Source: an uncultured Odoribacter sp. (GTDB lineage: Bacteria > Bacteroidota > Bacteroidia > Bacteroidales > Marinifilaceae). From it: a stretch of 54,952 nt of DNA. Numbering within the stretch: position 1 is the first letter of the stretch; every line of letters begins with the position of its first letter. The stretch lies in NCBI GenBank assembly GCA_910588375.1, contig CAJUQA010000021.1, positions 1-54,952 on the forward strand. Reading direction: 5' to 3'. The notes under the pieces were generated by a model, which had not been told where the DNA came from, searched no databases, and worked only from the letters and a program-made list of their open reading frames with translations. The position numbers were made by a program, and so were the translations under genes. Below, piece after piece: positions 1-7,766 of the stretch.

Positions 1-84
1 GGCTATTTCGGTGGCGGTCATCCACACATTGTTACCGGTTACGCTGACCGCCTTGTCCTCTATGATGATTATGTCACGTTTCAT
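1..84 (-). CDS. Partial small protein of the mobile element, cut by window edge
   Basis: Only the first 28 codons are visible, starting from an ATG at 84 and running off the left edge. The peptide begins MKRDIIIIEDKAVSV and ends with MTATEIA. The start lies 12 bp after the integrase stop on the same strand, so the two are probably co-transcribed. Small proteins with an MTATEIA-like segment before a helix-turn-helix occur near integrases of Bacteroidetes mobile elements. A DNA-binding accessory role is therefore possible, but too little is visible to assign one. Confidence 0.6.
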   Translation of the reverse strand, partial: MKRDIIIIEDKAVSVTGNNVWMTATEIA

Positions 85-96
85 GGCTTCTCTTTT

Positions 97-1332
97 TTAG
101 ATGGTGCAACCTGCAAATTCCTCGACGCTGTTCAACCTTGCGGCAAGGTTTTCCATATCTTGATTGAGCTTCTCTTTGGTTATCTTTGCGTAAATCTGCG
201 TCGTCTTTATGCTCTTGTGTCCGAGCATGGAGCTGACCGTTTCGATGGGTACGCCGTTGGAAAGGAAAACTGTCGTGGCTGCCGTGTGGCGGCTTTGATG
301 CCACGTGATATGCTTGGTGATGCCGCAACGCTTGGCGACGGCACGGATACCGGCAAGGCACGTGTTATAATGCGGAACGGGAAATATCCTGCCGTCCCCG
401 CACAGTCCCCGGTATTTGCCGATTATGCGGTTGGCGATGTCGAGCAGGCGGATGTTGGACACCACGCCCGTTTTCTGGCGGTTGATGTTTATCCACTCGT
501 GTTCGTCGAAGTAGGTGCGGATATTCTCTTCCGTGAGGTTGCGCATATCCGAGAACGATAACCCGGTGAAGGCGCAGAACAGGTAGAGGTCACGGTACAG
601 TTCCTGTTTGGCGTTTTTCAGTTTCCCGTCCATCAGCAGGCGTATTTCCTCTTTGGTCAGGAAACTGCGTGTCGTTTCCTCCTTCTTGATTTCATACTCG
701 CGGAACGGGTCGCGTGTCAGCCACTCGTTGTTGATGGCGATGAACACCATCGTCCGTAGCGGGCAGACGTACAGCCACACGGTATTGGTGCAGCAGTGCT
801 TGTCCGTGCGCAGGAACATCTCGAAGTCGGAGATGAAAGCGGGGGTAAGCTCTTTCAGTGCGATGTCCTTCACATGGTAGCGGATGTCGAGGAACTCTTG
901 CAGGTGCTTGTAAACGATACGGTACTTTTCCAGTGTACCTTTTGCTTTCATGCCTGCTTCCACCTGTTTCTCATAGTCTTCATTGTGACGACGGTACACC
1001 TGCATCAGCGTGTGGTAGCGGTATTCCAGTCCGAGAAAAGCGTTCTTCACCTTCTCAGCAGTGACGAAGTTGTCACGCTCCATGATTTCCTGATAATGCT
1101 TGTTGATACGTACCCGCATCTTGTCAAGCATACGGTTCGTTTCGAGTGCCGCCGTGCTTCTGCCCGTGACACGTCCTCCTTTGGTATCCCACAGCTTCGG
1201 ATCGACACTCAGTTTGCAACTGAACTGCGTCTGGCTGCCGTCCACCGTGATGCGTCCCATGACGGGAACCGTCCCGTCCTTTTTCACTACCTGACGCTTG
1301 AGGTAGTAGATTACTGAAAATGTACTCTTCAT
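97..1332 (-). CDS. IntDOT-type tyrosine recombinase (integrase)
   Basis: A 411-residue tyrosine recombinase that should catalyse integration and excision of the element at the left edge. An arm-binding domain lies at about residues 1-95, a SAM-like core-binding domain at 105-210 and the catalytic domain at 225-395. Visible active-site residues are K287, H345, R348, H372 and nucleophile Y381. The first conserved Arg is replaced by S259 (motif FTGLSFSDM). Length, Ser replacement and residue numbers match what I recall of CTnDOT IntDOT. The reading frame stays open upstream to 1575, but the ATG at 1332 (MKSTFSV) is chosen because homologues begin there and the upstream 81 codons resemble no protein. 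Base composition looks GC-richer than the genes to the right, fitting horizontal origin. Confidence 0.93.
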   Translation of the reverse strand: MKSTFSVIYYLKRQVVKKDGTVPVMGRITVDGSQTQFSCKLSVDPKLWDTKGGRVTGRSTAALETNRMLDKMRVRINKHYQEIMERDNFVTAEKVKNAFLGLEYRYHTLMQVYRRHNEDYEKQVEAGMKAKGTLEKYRIVYKHLQEFLDIRYHVKDIALKELTPAFISDFEMFLRTDKHCCTNTVWLYVCPLRTMVFIAINNEWLTRDPFREYEIKKEETTRSFLTKEEIRLLMDGKLKNAKQELYRDLYLFCAFTGLSFSDMRNLTEENIRTYFDEHEWININRQKTGVVSNIRLLDIANRIIGKYRGLCGDGRIFPVPHYNTCLAGIRAVAKRCGITKHITWHQSRHTAATTVFLSNGVPIETVSSMLGHKSIKTTQIYAKITKEKLNQDMENLAARLNSVEEFAGCTI

Positions 1333-1537
1333 CGTCCTTAATTTTTTTAGTTTCAAAATTAGTTGGTGAAGAGTCCGGTGTCGGTACGCAAAACGGGGAG
1401 GAACGGCGCAATCTTTTTCCGTAACCGTATTTGTTACGTAAGTTGTGGGTAACTCACTATAACATAGTGTCTTGTTTCGCCATTCGTACCCGTTTGTCGC
1501 ATTTTCGGACATGGTTACGAACAAGTAACGTTGGGGG
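1333..1537. other. Probable element end / attachment region with repeated GTAAC motifs
   Basis: This non-coding stretch between the integrase and the next gene should hold the integrase promoter and the element-chromosome junction. It carries GTAAC at 1421, 1449 and 1525 and the complement GTTAC at 1433 and 1514. Two pairs face each other as inverted repeats (1421-1437 and 1514-1529). A separate inverted repeat CACTAT/ATAGTG spans 1455-1469. A GCAAAA at 1388-1393 could be half of a TTTGC core like that used by CTnDOT. The exact junction cannot be fixed without an empty site or the other end. Confidence 0.4.
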
Positions 1538-1999
1538 ATGCCGGAATATGAAAGGACAAAATCATTGCGAGCCATATTTAACAGGGATATTCAAGACAAT
1601 CCCTATTTCAGTTTCAATGGCAAATCCATATACCCGACTCCCAAAGAAGACGGGATTATCGCCATGGAAGCCCTGTTCAATCATCTTACAAGAAAGGAAA
1701 CGGACAAGGAGGAACACCATCGTGAATTTGACATGAAACGTTCCCAACGGTTACACTGGATCAGACATCATGTAGAACAGAGAAAAGAAGATAGAATGTT
1801 GTATTTTTCGGTTTGTGAACTAAGAGGAAAACGAACCTATATCTATGATATGGATGAATACTATGTGGTTGTTTTAGAACCGAGAAGGGATAATTCATCA
1901 TACTATCTTTTAACAGCCTATCACCTGGAAGGAAAAGACCGTGCTCGTGACAAAATAATAAAAAAGTATAGACGGGGCAAATTATCGGAACTTCTATAA
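1538..1999 (+). CDS. Small protein, possibly of the barnase/EndoU/RelE-like (BECR) nuclease superfamily
   Basis: A 153-residue protein starting at ATG 1538; an in-frame stop at 1526 prevents a longer start. The C-terminal half (about 85-150) has an alternating strand pattern with RTYIYDMDEYYVVVLEPR followed by YYLLTAYHLEG and a basic tail. This layout resembles phage-associated BECR nuclease domains, in which a strand ending in LVTAY-type residues follows a VVLE strand. The assignment rests on pattern memory and no active site can be proved. No antitoxin-like partner is adjacent. It sits between the integrase end and chromosomal genes, so it may be element cargo, a disrupted chromosomal gene or an unrelated neighbour. 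A hairpin terminator follows directly. Confidence 0.6.
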   Translation: MPEYERTKSLRAIFNRDIQDNPYFSFNGKSIYPTPKEDGIIAMEALFNHLTRKETDKEEHHREFDMKRSQRLHWIRHHVEQRKEDRMLYFSVCELRGKRTYIYDMDEYYVVVLEPRRDNSSYYLLTAYHLEGKDRARDKIIKKYRRGKLSELL

Positions 2000-2003
2000 A
2001 AGC

Positions 2004-2037
2004 AAAAAACGCAGAGCTTCTACGGCTTGCGTTTTTT
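2004..2037 (+). terminator. Rho-independent terminator after the 1538-1999 gene
   Basis: AAAAAACGCA at 2004-2013 pairs with TGCGTTTTTT at 2028-2037 around a 14-base loop that has a further AGC/GCT pairing. The T run lies within the descending arm. It starts five bases past the stop codon. Confidence 0.8.
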
Positions 2038-2139
2038 CGATTTCCTTCCCTCAAATGAGGGATGAACTCTTATGCAAAGGTAATGCTTTTTATGAGAACT
2101 ACAAAATATAGGCCAAAAATTTAGCCCCATGATAACATT

Positions 2140-2163
2140 ATTAGTAATAACGTTATTACTAAT
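2140..2163. repeat. Perfect 24-bp AT-rich palindrome
   Basis: The 12-base half-site ATTAGTAATAAC at 2140-2151 is followed at once by its exact reverse complement. There is no loop and no T tract, so it is more likely a protein-binding site or a cruciform than a terminator. It lies between two convergent terminators, away from any promoter I can see. Confidence 0.7.
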
Positions 2164-2180
2164 CGCAATATTACAAAAAA

Positions 2181-2202
2181 AAGCGGCCTGTTCAGGCCGC
2201 TT
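2181..2202 (-). terminator. Terminator of the perR-rubrerythrin operon
   Basis: AAGCGGCCTG (2181-2190), a two-base centre and CAGGCCGCTT (2193-2202) form a strong GC-rich hairpin. On the minus strand it is followed by a run of eight T residues. It lies 23 bp beyond the rubrerythrin stop codon. Confidence 0.85.
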
Positions 2203-2225
2203 TCTGTTTCTATGGAACGAAGTTG

Positions 2226-2777
2226 TTATTTTTTGAAATAACGGTTGTACAATCCCTCAAAGCCTTTACCGTGGCGGGCTTCGTCTTTGGCCATTTCATG
2301 AACGGTGTCATGGATGGCGTCTAAGTTCAGTTTTTTGGCCAAGGTTGCAATCCGTTTTTTGTCTTCACAAGCACCAGCTTCGGCTTCCATTCTCTTTTTC
2401 AGGTTGGTTTCGGTATCCCAAACACATTCACCCAACAGTTCGCAGAATTTAGCCGCATGTTCAGCCTCTTCCCAGGCGTAACGTTTGAATGCTTCTGCTA
2501 CTTCCGGATAACCTTCGCGGTCTGCCTGGCGGCTCATGGCCAAGTACATGCCCACTTCCGTACATTCGCCGTTGAAATGGGCTTTCAAGCCTTCCAATAC
2601 TTCGTTGTCAACGCCTTTGGCAACACCGATAACGTGCTCGTCAACGAATGTCAATGCACCGGTTGTTTCTGCCATTTCTTTGAATTTGCTACGGGGCACT
2701 TTACACTGGGGACAAAATTCCGGAGCTTCTTCGCCTTCGTACACATAACCACATACAGTACAAATAAATTTTTTCAT
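2226..2777 (-). CDS. Reverse rubrerythrin (N-terminal rubredoxin, C-terminal diiron domain)
   Basis: A 183-residue cytoplasmic peroxide-scavenging protein. The N-terminal rubredoxin-like domain binds one iron through C6, C9, C22 and C25. The four-helix ferritin-like domain (about 50-183) shows ligand motifs E71/E74, E104xxH107 and E166xxH169. The rubredoxin domain comes first, which defines the reverse rubrerythrin arrangement, in contrast to classical rubrerythrin with rubredoxin last. The ATG at 2777 is preferred over a GTG two codons upstream. The gene follows perR by 22 bp and shares its operator, so it is expected to be induced by peroxide. A strong terminator follows. Confidence 0.93.
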   Translation of the reverse strand: MKKFICTVCGYVYEGEEAPEFCPQCKVPRSKFKEMAETTGALTFVDEHVIGVAKGVDNEVLEGLKAHFNGECTEVGMYLAMSRQADREGYPEVAEAFKRYAWEEAEHAAKFCELLGECVWDTETNLKKRMEAEAGACEDKKRIATLAKKLNLDAIHDTVHEMAKDEARHGKGFEGLYNRYFKK

Positions 2778-2799
2778 AACCACTTGTTTTAATTGTTTA

Positions 2800-3231
2800 T
2801 TAATTGACTTTATGCCCTTGCAGGCAATTTTTACAATATCCTCTATAATACAGCTGCATTTCCGTGACCTGCCCTACCACCGAATTATCCGCAAGTTTCA
2901 GCATATGGATGTTTTCTACCGGCAAATCATATACCTGCTGGCAATGCTGACATTTGAAATGGGCATGCAGCGTGGTGTCGATATCAAAACGCACATTCTT
3001 ACCGTCAATGGCCATTACTTGCAAAGCCCCTTGCGCAACAAACAGATTCAACGTGTTATACACCGTAGTCTTGGAAAGAGTCGGTATTTTCTGATACAAA
3101 GCATGATACACATCTTCCGCCGTCGGATGAATCCTATTGGCCAGCAGATATTCCATAATTGCCAGACGCTGCATGGAAGGCTTGATATGGAAATTCAGCA
3201 GGTATTCCGATATGTTCTTGATTTGATTCAT
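2800..3231 (-). CDS. perR: PerR-type Fur family peroxide regulator
   Basis: A 143-residue metalloregulator with an N-terminal winged helix (about 5-80) and a C-terminal dimerisation and metal domain. Structural zinc ligands are C94, C97, C133 and C136. H35, D85, H89, H91 and D102 match the regulatory metal site of PerR, in which an Asp occupies a position that is Glu in Fur. It is the first gene of a two-gene operon with reverse rubrerythrin. A perfect PerR-like inverted repeat begins 8 bp upstream of the start codon, so autorepression is likely. Naming it PerR instead of Fur rests on the operator, the Asp and the rubrerythrin partner. Confidence 0.88.
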   Translation of the reverse strand: MNQIKNISEYLLNFHIKPSMQRLAIMEYLLANRIHPTAEDVYHALYQKIPTLSKTTVYNTLNLFVAQGALQVMAIDGKNVRFDIDTTLHAHFKCQHCQQVYDLPVENIHMLKLADNSVVGQVTEMQLYYRGYCKNCLQGHKVN

Positions 3232-3238
3232 TATAAAT

Positions 3239-3253
3239 TTGTAATTATTACAA
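3239..3253. promoter_or_regulatory. PerR box operator
   Basis: TTGTAATTATTACAA is a perfect 7-1-7 inverted repeat, differing from the Bacillus PerR consensus TTATAATnATTATAA by one position per arm. It lies directly upstream of perR. Confidence 0.8.
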
Positions 3254-3331
3254 TTTTAAATCTGTTGCAAATAAAATCATTTCCCGGAAGAAAAACAAAA
3301 AATTGAATTATTTTTTATAAAATATATTTCG

Positions 3332-3339
3332 TAGTTTTG
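3332..3339 (+). promoter_or_regulatory. Bacteroidetes-type -7 element (TAGTTTTG)
   Basis: TAGTTTTG matches TAnnTTTG. It ends five bases before the ATG at 3345, so transcription would begin at or very near that codon. The upstream -33 element is not clear. Confidence 0.55.
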
Positions 3340-3344
3340 CCTCC

Positions 3345-3683
3345 ATGTTTTTCGTGGGTATATCGACACATATCTTTATTTACCTGTTGATACCGGCATT
3401 TTTAATCGTATATTTCTATTGCCGGGGTATTCAGGGAAGTCCGGAAGTTGAAACTCTGCTTCCGGCTGTGGCGTTTTATGAACCTGCCCAAACCTGTTAC
3501 TCGGCGGATACTTACATTTATCAAGCGGCTTCCCAGAAAGAAATCAGGCAAAAAAAGCCATTAGACCATTGGGATGAAACTTCCTCCCGCCTCCCGGAAT
3601 TCTTTTCTCCGATAGGTACATACACGAATCAAACGGTCAACTTCCTTGTCCTAAGGGCTCCTCCTTTTCAACGATTTCAATAA
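3345..3683 (+). CDS. Small membrane-anchored protein of unknown function upstream of a TonB receptor
   Basis: A 112-residue product that I do not recognise. A hydrophobic helix covers about residues 8-27 (HIFIYLLIPAFLIVYFYC) and ends in a Cys, so it could be a membrane anchor or an export signal. The rest is polar and proline-containing, without a known motif. It reads in the same direction as the TonB receptor gene, with 72 bp between them and no terminator seen, so co-transcription is likely. The -7 element lies so close that the mRNA may be leaderless. It could also be non-coding leader that happens to be open; protein-like composition argues against this. Confidence 0.5.
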   Translation: MFFVGISTHIFIYLLIPAFLIVYFYCRGIQGSPEVETLLPAVAFYEPAQTCYSADTYIYQAASQKEIRQKKPLDHWDETSSRLPEFFSPIGTYTNQTVNFLVLRAPPFQRFQ

Positions 3684-3755
3684 AGAAAATTAAATCGTGT
3701 TTTCCTTTTCCGGCAGATACCGGAGTATTCTGTTTTACCTATTTTATTAAAATTT

Positions 3756-5903
3756 ATGCGTTTATTCATCAGCATCCTATGGCTCATAGCGGGCGGTTTG
3801 AGCCATGCCCAGACGGCCGTTGTCCAACTTTCTTCCACTGATTCCGTTTACAATAGCATACAGGAACTTGAAGAAATCGTTGTCACTGCCGAAAAAAGGG
3901 AGTTGAGTCCGAAAGATATACCGGCAGCCTTAACCGTGGTAACACCCCGTAATATTCCCGGCGAAAACAATCCCGATTTAAGGGATTTATCGGCCATTGT
4001 CTCCAATTTCTATATGCAACAGGGCGGGCTGAAACTCTCCACCCCGATTTATATCCGGGGAATCGGCACGGCCTCCGGCACGCCTCCGGTGGGATTGTAT
4101 GTCGACGGAGTTCCTGTTTTTGACAAAAATGCCTTTGTCTTTGACCTCTATGACATCCGGCAGATAGAGATGTTACGGGGTCCGCAGACCACCCTCTACG
4201 GCCGGAACAGTATCAACGGCTTGATCCATATCACCACGAATTCCCCGGACAGGACTTTTTCTTTGCAGGCAAAGGCCGGATATGCCAGTTACAACTCCCG
4301 GAATTATAACCTGATTATCAATCTGCCCATAGGAAATTACCGGCAAAAGCTATCTTTTGCCTATAACAAGTCGGAAGGCTATTTCCGAAACCTCTATGAC
4401 CACAACCGGAAATCCAATCCATCTGATTCGTACAATTTACGCTACCAGGGAAATCTGTACACAAACAACAATTGGAAAGTGGGCATCGGCGCTGATTTCA
4501 ACCATTCGTTTGACGGCGGATATGCCTACCATGCCCTTGATTCCCTGCGTACAAAACGCTATCAAGTAAATTACAATACCCCCTCTTCTTATAAGCGGGA
4601 TTTATTTTCCTCGTCTGTTAACTTCGCTAAGAAGGGGCGGTATGTCGCTTTCAGCGGGGTCTCTTCTTACTCCTGGAGCAAGGACAAGCAATTGCTGGAC
4701 GCCGATTTTACTTATCTGGATGTGTTCGACAACAATAAAAAATCCCGTCAGAATCTCCTGACCCAGGAAATCAACCTCCAGTCGGCAACAAGCGGACACT
4801 TTTCCTGGACAGCCGGTGTATTCGCATTCTACAAGGATCTGAGCAATCATTATTTGGCCAATTTCGGGAAAGACAAATCCTATTTACTTCCATTGCCCCT
4901 GAAACATGCCAAATACGAAAACAATACCACCACATGGGGAATCGCCGGATATGGACAATTCACAATCAGCGAGTTGTGGCCGGGGATGTCTTTTACGGCG
5001 GGAATCCGTTATGATTACGAAAAAGCGGAACTGCAATACCGCGACAGTGTCCGGTTTGAAAGGGCCTCCGGTTATATACCCTATCATAACAGCAAAGAAA
5101 ACAAGAAATTCAAGGATTGGCTGCCCAAATTTTCACTGCTCCAGAAATGGAATGACAAGGTGTCGCTATATCTTACCGTATCCAAAGGATACAAAGCCGG
5201 AGGATACAATATCATTGCCAATGATATGAGTTTGCAAAAGGTGGCCCTGGATTACCAGAAAGAACAGCTGTGGAATTATGAGGCCGGGGTGAAATATTTC
5301 AGTCAAAATAAAAAATACAACCTCAATGCCGCTGTTTTTTATATCGACTGGAAAGAACAGCAAATCTTCGTCATGGGGATGATGGGGCCTGAAATAAAAA
5401 ATGCGGGAGATGCCCGAAGCATTGGCGGGGAAATCGATATGCAATGGGAGTTCCTTCCCTGGCTGACCTTTCTTTTCTCCGCAGGCTACAGCAATGCAAA
5501 ATATTATCACAACCTGGAGAAATCGCACGAAGGCAACCGGATCGTAATGGCACCCGAATTTACGGGGAACACGGGATTGATGTACCGCAAACCGATAAAA
5601 TGGGCCGGTTTCAACTCATTCAGCGCCGCCACGACCGTCAACGGATTCGGTACCCAATATTTTGATGAAGCCAATCTGCTGAAACAATCCCCTTACTTTT
5701 TGTGGAATCTCGATTTTTCAATGTCGGGCAAGTATATAGACATCCACCTGTGGGGGAAAAACATACTGGATAAGGCTTTCTTCAGCTACATGCTCAACAA
5801 CCCTGTGGGAGGAAAACTGCCGCAATATTTCAATATGGGCCAATCCGGTGCACCGGCCCGCTTCGGAGCATCCGTCGTTTTCAGATTAAAAAAACAATCT
5901 TAA
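3756..5903 (+). CDS. TonB-dependent outer membrane receptor
   Basis: A 715-residue outer membrane receptor for energised uptake of an iron complex or similar ligand. A signal peptide ends near residue 18 (SHAQ). A TonB box (EEIVVTAEK) lies at about 39-47. The plug domain covers about 55-165 and includes YIRGIG and LRGPQTTLYGRNSINGLI. The remainder is the 22-strand barrel, ending with a strand closing in F-R-L plus a short basic tail. There is no N-terminal carboxypeptidase-like domain and no SusD partner, which argues against glycan uptake and for a siderophore- or haem-type receptor. The substrate is unknown. It converges with the permease gene, leaving only 15 bp between stop codons. Confidence 0.88.
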   Translation: MRLFISILWLIAGGLSHAQTAVVQLSSTDSVYNSIQELEEIVVTAEKRELSPKDIPAALTVVTPRNIPGENNPDLRDLSAIVSNFYMQQGGLKLSTPIYIRGIGTASGTPPVGLYVDGVPVFDKNAFVFDLYDIRQIEMLRGPQTTLYGRNSINGLIHITTNSPDRTFSLQAKAGYASYNSRNYNLIINLPIGNYRQKLSFAYNKSEGYFRNLYDHNRKSNPSDSYNLRYQGNLYTNNNWKVGIGADFNHSFDGGYAYHALDSLRTKRYQVNYNTPSSYKRDLFSSSVNFAKKGRYVAFSGVSSYSWSKDKQLLDADFTYLDVFDNNKKSRQNLLTQEINLQSATSGHFSWTAGVFAFYKDLSNHYLANFGKDKSYLLPLPLKHAKYENNTTTWGIAGYGQFTISELWPGMSFTAGIRYDYEKAELQYRDSVRFERASGYIPYHNSKENKKFKDWLPKFSLLQKWNDKVSLYLTVSKGYKAGGYNIIANDMSLQKVALDYQKEQLWNYEAGVKYFSQNKKYNLNAAVFYIDWKEQQIFVMGMMGPEIKNAGDARSIGGEIDMQWEFLPWLTFLFSAGYSNAKYYHNLEKSHEGNRIVMAPEFTGNTGLMYRKPIKWAGFNSFSAATTVNGFGTQYFDEANLLKQSPYFLWNLDFSMSGKYIDIHLWGKNILDKAFFSYMLNNPVGGKLPQYFNMGQSGAPARFGASVVFRLKKQS

Positions 5904-5918
5904 TAATTGACGAAGTGT

Positions 5919-7109
5919 TTACAGGAATGCCGTTTTACCGATTTTACGACGGATAATGACGGCATTCCATAAAAATATCCCTGCAAACAAACATAAGCCT
6001 CCCCAAAAAACCGGTCCCATTCCGCCCTGTGTCGGATTTAGTTCCTGCAATAAAGGCAAATAGTATCCTCTGGCAGCCAGCAGCACCCCCCAGACGCACA
6101 CCATGACCCCGCACTGCACGGCCAATACAAACCATTCATAAGGACGGGCTATTTTTTCAGGGGTATACCCCAAAAGAAGCAGATTTTCAATTTTAATACG
6201 GTCTTTCTGGAGTAACAGGGAGATACTCAGAATAAGGATATACAATGAAAGAAAGCATATCAACAAACCGATTCCGGCGACAAGGGCCGTAAATATATTC
6301 AGGAACCATGTTATTTCTCCGGCAGAGTGCCTGTCGCCTTCAATTTCATAGCCTTGGGAGTTGAAAAACCGGACAATCCGTTCATCGGCCGGATTATCCG
6401 TCTCAACAATCACCCGTGAAACCTCCGCCGCCTTTTCTTCGGCAAAAGTGGCATTTGCCCAGTCCATAAAAGATTGGGGAACCAAAATTGTATTCAAATG
6501 CTTCGAAAATCCGACGATTTTTCCCTGAAATTCCTGTTGCTTTCCCTTTCCCTGAATCCGGATATCCAGATTCAGCAAGCCGATTGTTCCCTCCGACAGT
6601 TTAGGCAGATGGCGGGACGGGGCAAAACCGAAATTGTAGAGATTCAGATAATTCCGGGGCAATATAATCGGGATGCGGGTATCGCCTTCCTGAAAGTCCC
6701 ACGCCTCTGTCTTTACGTCAATATACTCGTCGGGTACCGATTCAAAAAACAATTCTGTGGAAAATCCGCTTCCGAACTGTTCCAACTCCATGCCCGCCGT
6801 TGTCCGGAATCGGGAGGAGGTGAACCTTCCAATCTTACGGATAAAAGGCTGTTCGAAAATTTCGCACAGCTCTTCCGAAGTAAAAGTAGTGCTCCGCCCC
6901 GTCAATGTACCGAACGTGGAAATCCGCTTTGTCACTACCAGAAAGTCTTTTTGCAACAGGCGGTCTTTCCCGGTAAAAAACGGCCGCAAGTCATACCATA
7001 ATTGTACACTCAGCAACAAAATCAGCATGCCGGTCAGATTAGCCAGAAAAAATGAGACTACCTGAGTACCCTTGAGCTGACAACGGAGTAATTTATAAAC
7101 CAGATTCAT
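5919..7109 (-). CDS. ABC transporter permease with FtsX/MacB-like architecture
   Basis: A 396-residue inner membrane protein. One transmembrane helix lies at about 19-40, followed by a roughly 230-residue extracytoplasmic region and three C-terminal helices near 275-300, 330-352 and 368-388. This is the four-helix topology of the MacB/LolC/FtsX (type VII ABC) permeases, which transmit force to periplasmic partners instead of carrying a solute across the membrane. Its start codon overlaps the ATPase stop (ATGA, 4 bp), showing translational coupling. The operon starts with a DUF4836 lipoprotein, a plausible partner. The substrate is unknown. Confidence 0.75.
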   Translation of the reverse strand: MNLVYKLLRCQLKGTQVVSFFLANLTGMLILLLSVQLWYDLRPFFTGKDRLLQKDFLVVTKRISTFGTLTGRSTTFTSEELCEIFEQPFIRKIGRFTSSRFRTTAGMELEQFGSGFSTELFFESVPDEYIDVKTEAWDFQEGDTRIPIILPRNYLNLYNFGFAPSRHLPKLSEGTIGLLNLDIRIQGKGKQQEFQGKIVGFSKHLNTILVPQSFMDWANATFAEEKAAEVSRVIVETDNPADERIVRFFNSQGYEIEGDRHSAGEITWFLNIFTALVAGIGLLICFLSLYILILSISLLLQKDRIKIENLLLLGYTPEKIARPYEWFVLAVQCGVMVCVWGVLLAARGYYLPLLQELNPTQGGMGPVFWGGLCLFAGIFLWNAVIIRRKIGKTAFL

Positions 7110-7750
7110 AATCGGAACACTTTATCGTATTTCATCTTCGGCTCATAACCAATAGAAGTCACCAAAACCCCGGCTCCCAGCCGACGGGCTTCCTCTGTCA
7201 ACACTTCACTGCATATACGGTTATTTTCATTATCCAGATGGCTCACCGGTTCATCCAGCAAAAGAAAATCGAAAGGCTGGCACAAAGCCCTGACCAAAGC
7301 CACCCGCTGCTGCTGACCGAGAGACAATCTGCCAGCTTTCTCTTCTATTTTATCCCCGAGTCCGACCCGTAAAAAACAATCCCGTATCCATTCCGCTGAC
7401 CGGAATCCTGTCAGGCTGTTTTTCACCTCCACATTTTCGAAAGCGGTCAGTTCCGCAAACAACCGTAAATCCTGAAATACATAACTTAGAGAAGTACGGC
7501 GTATATGTTCCCAGTCCCTCCTTTCCAGAGAGCGGAGGTCTTTGTCGTCAAAAAACATACTTCCCCAGAAATCCTGGCGATACCCATAAATATAACTGCA
7601 AAGGGAAGATTTCCCGGCACCGGAGGCCGCTTTAACCAATACCATTTCTCCTTTAAAAAAACAGACATCCTGCAGCCATATCTCAGATCCGGAATTTTCT
7701 CTTTTCAAAAATATTTCCGGAAGCACTTTTTTCAGATAAATCGCATCCAT
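7106..7750 (-). CDS. ABC transporter ATPase (MacB/LolD-like) lacking the H-loop histidine
   Basis: A 214-residue nucleotide-binding subunit. Walker A is at about 42-49 (ASGAGKSS), the Q-loop at Q93 (VFQDLRLF), the signature at 142-148 (LSLGQQQ) and Walker B with the catalytic Glu at 161-167 (DFLLLDE). The switch position reads VTSIGYEP, so the usual His after the Thr is Ser199. This may slow hydrolysis or change its control. The gene lies 16 bp after the DUF4836 gene and overlaps the permease by 4 bp. It likely forms a homodimer driving two copies of that permease. Confidence 0.88.
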   Translation of the reverse strand: MDAIYLKKVLPEIFLKRENSGSEIWLQDVCFFKGEMVLVKAASGAGKSSLCSYIYGYRQDFWGSMFFDDKDLRSLERRDWEHIRRTSLSYVFQDLRLFAELTAFENVEVKNSLTGFRSAEWIRDCFLRVGLGDKIEEKAGRLSLGQQQRVALVRALCQPFDFLLLDEPVSHLDNENNRICSEVLTEEARRLGAGVLVTSIGYEPKMKYDKVFRL

Positions 7751-7766
7751 CAGTAGATTACCGTTT

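Noticed and set aside
1333..1575. Longer integrase start at 1575 adding 81 codons
   Set aside because: The added segment has no protein-like pattern, overlaps the putative attachment region and the next gene, and homologues start at MKSTF.
3756..5903. SusC-type glycan receptor of a polysaccharide utilisation locus
   Set aside because: No SusD, glycoside hydrolase or sensor gene is adjacent and the N-terminal carboxypeptidase-like domain of SusC is absent.
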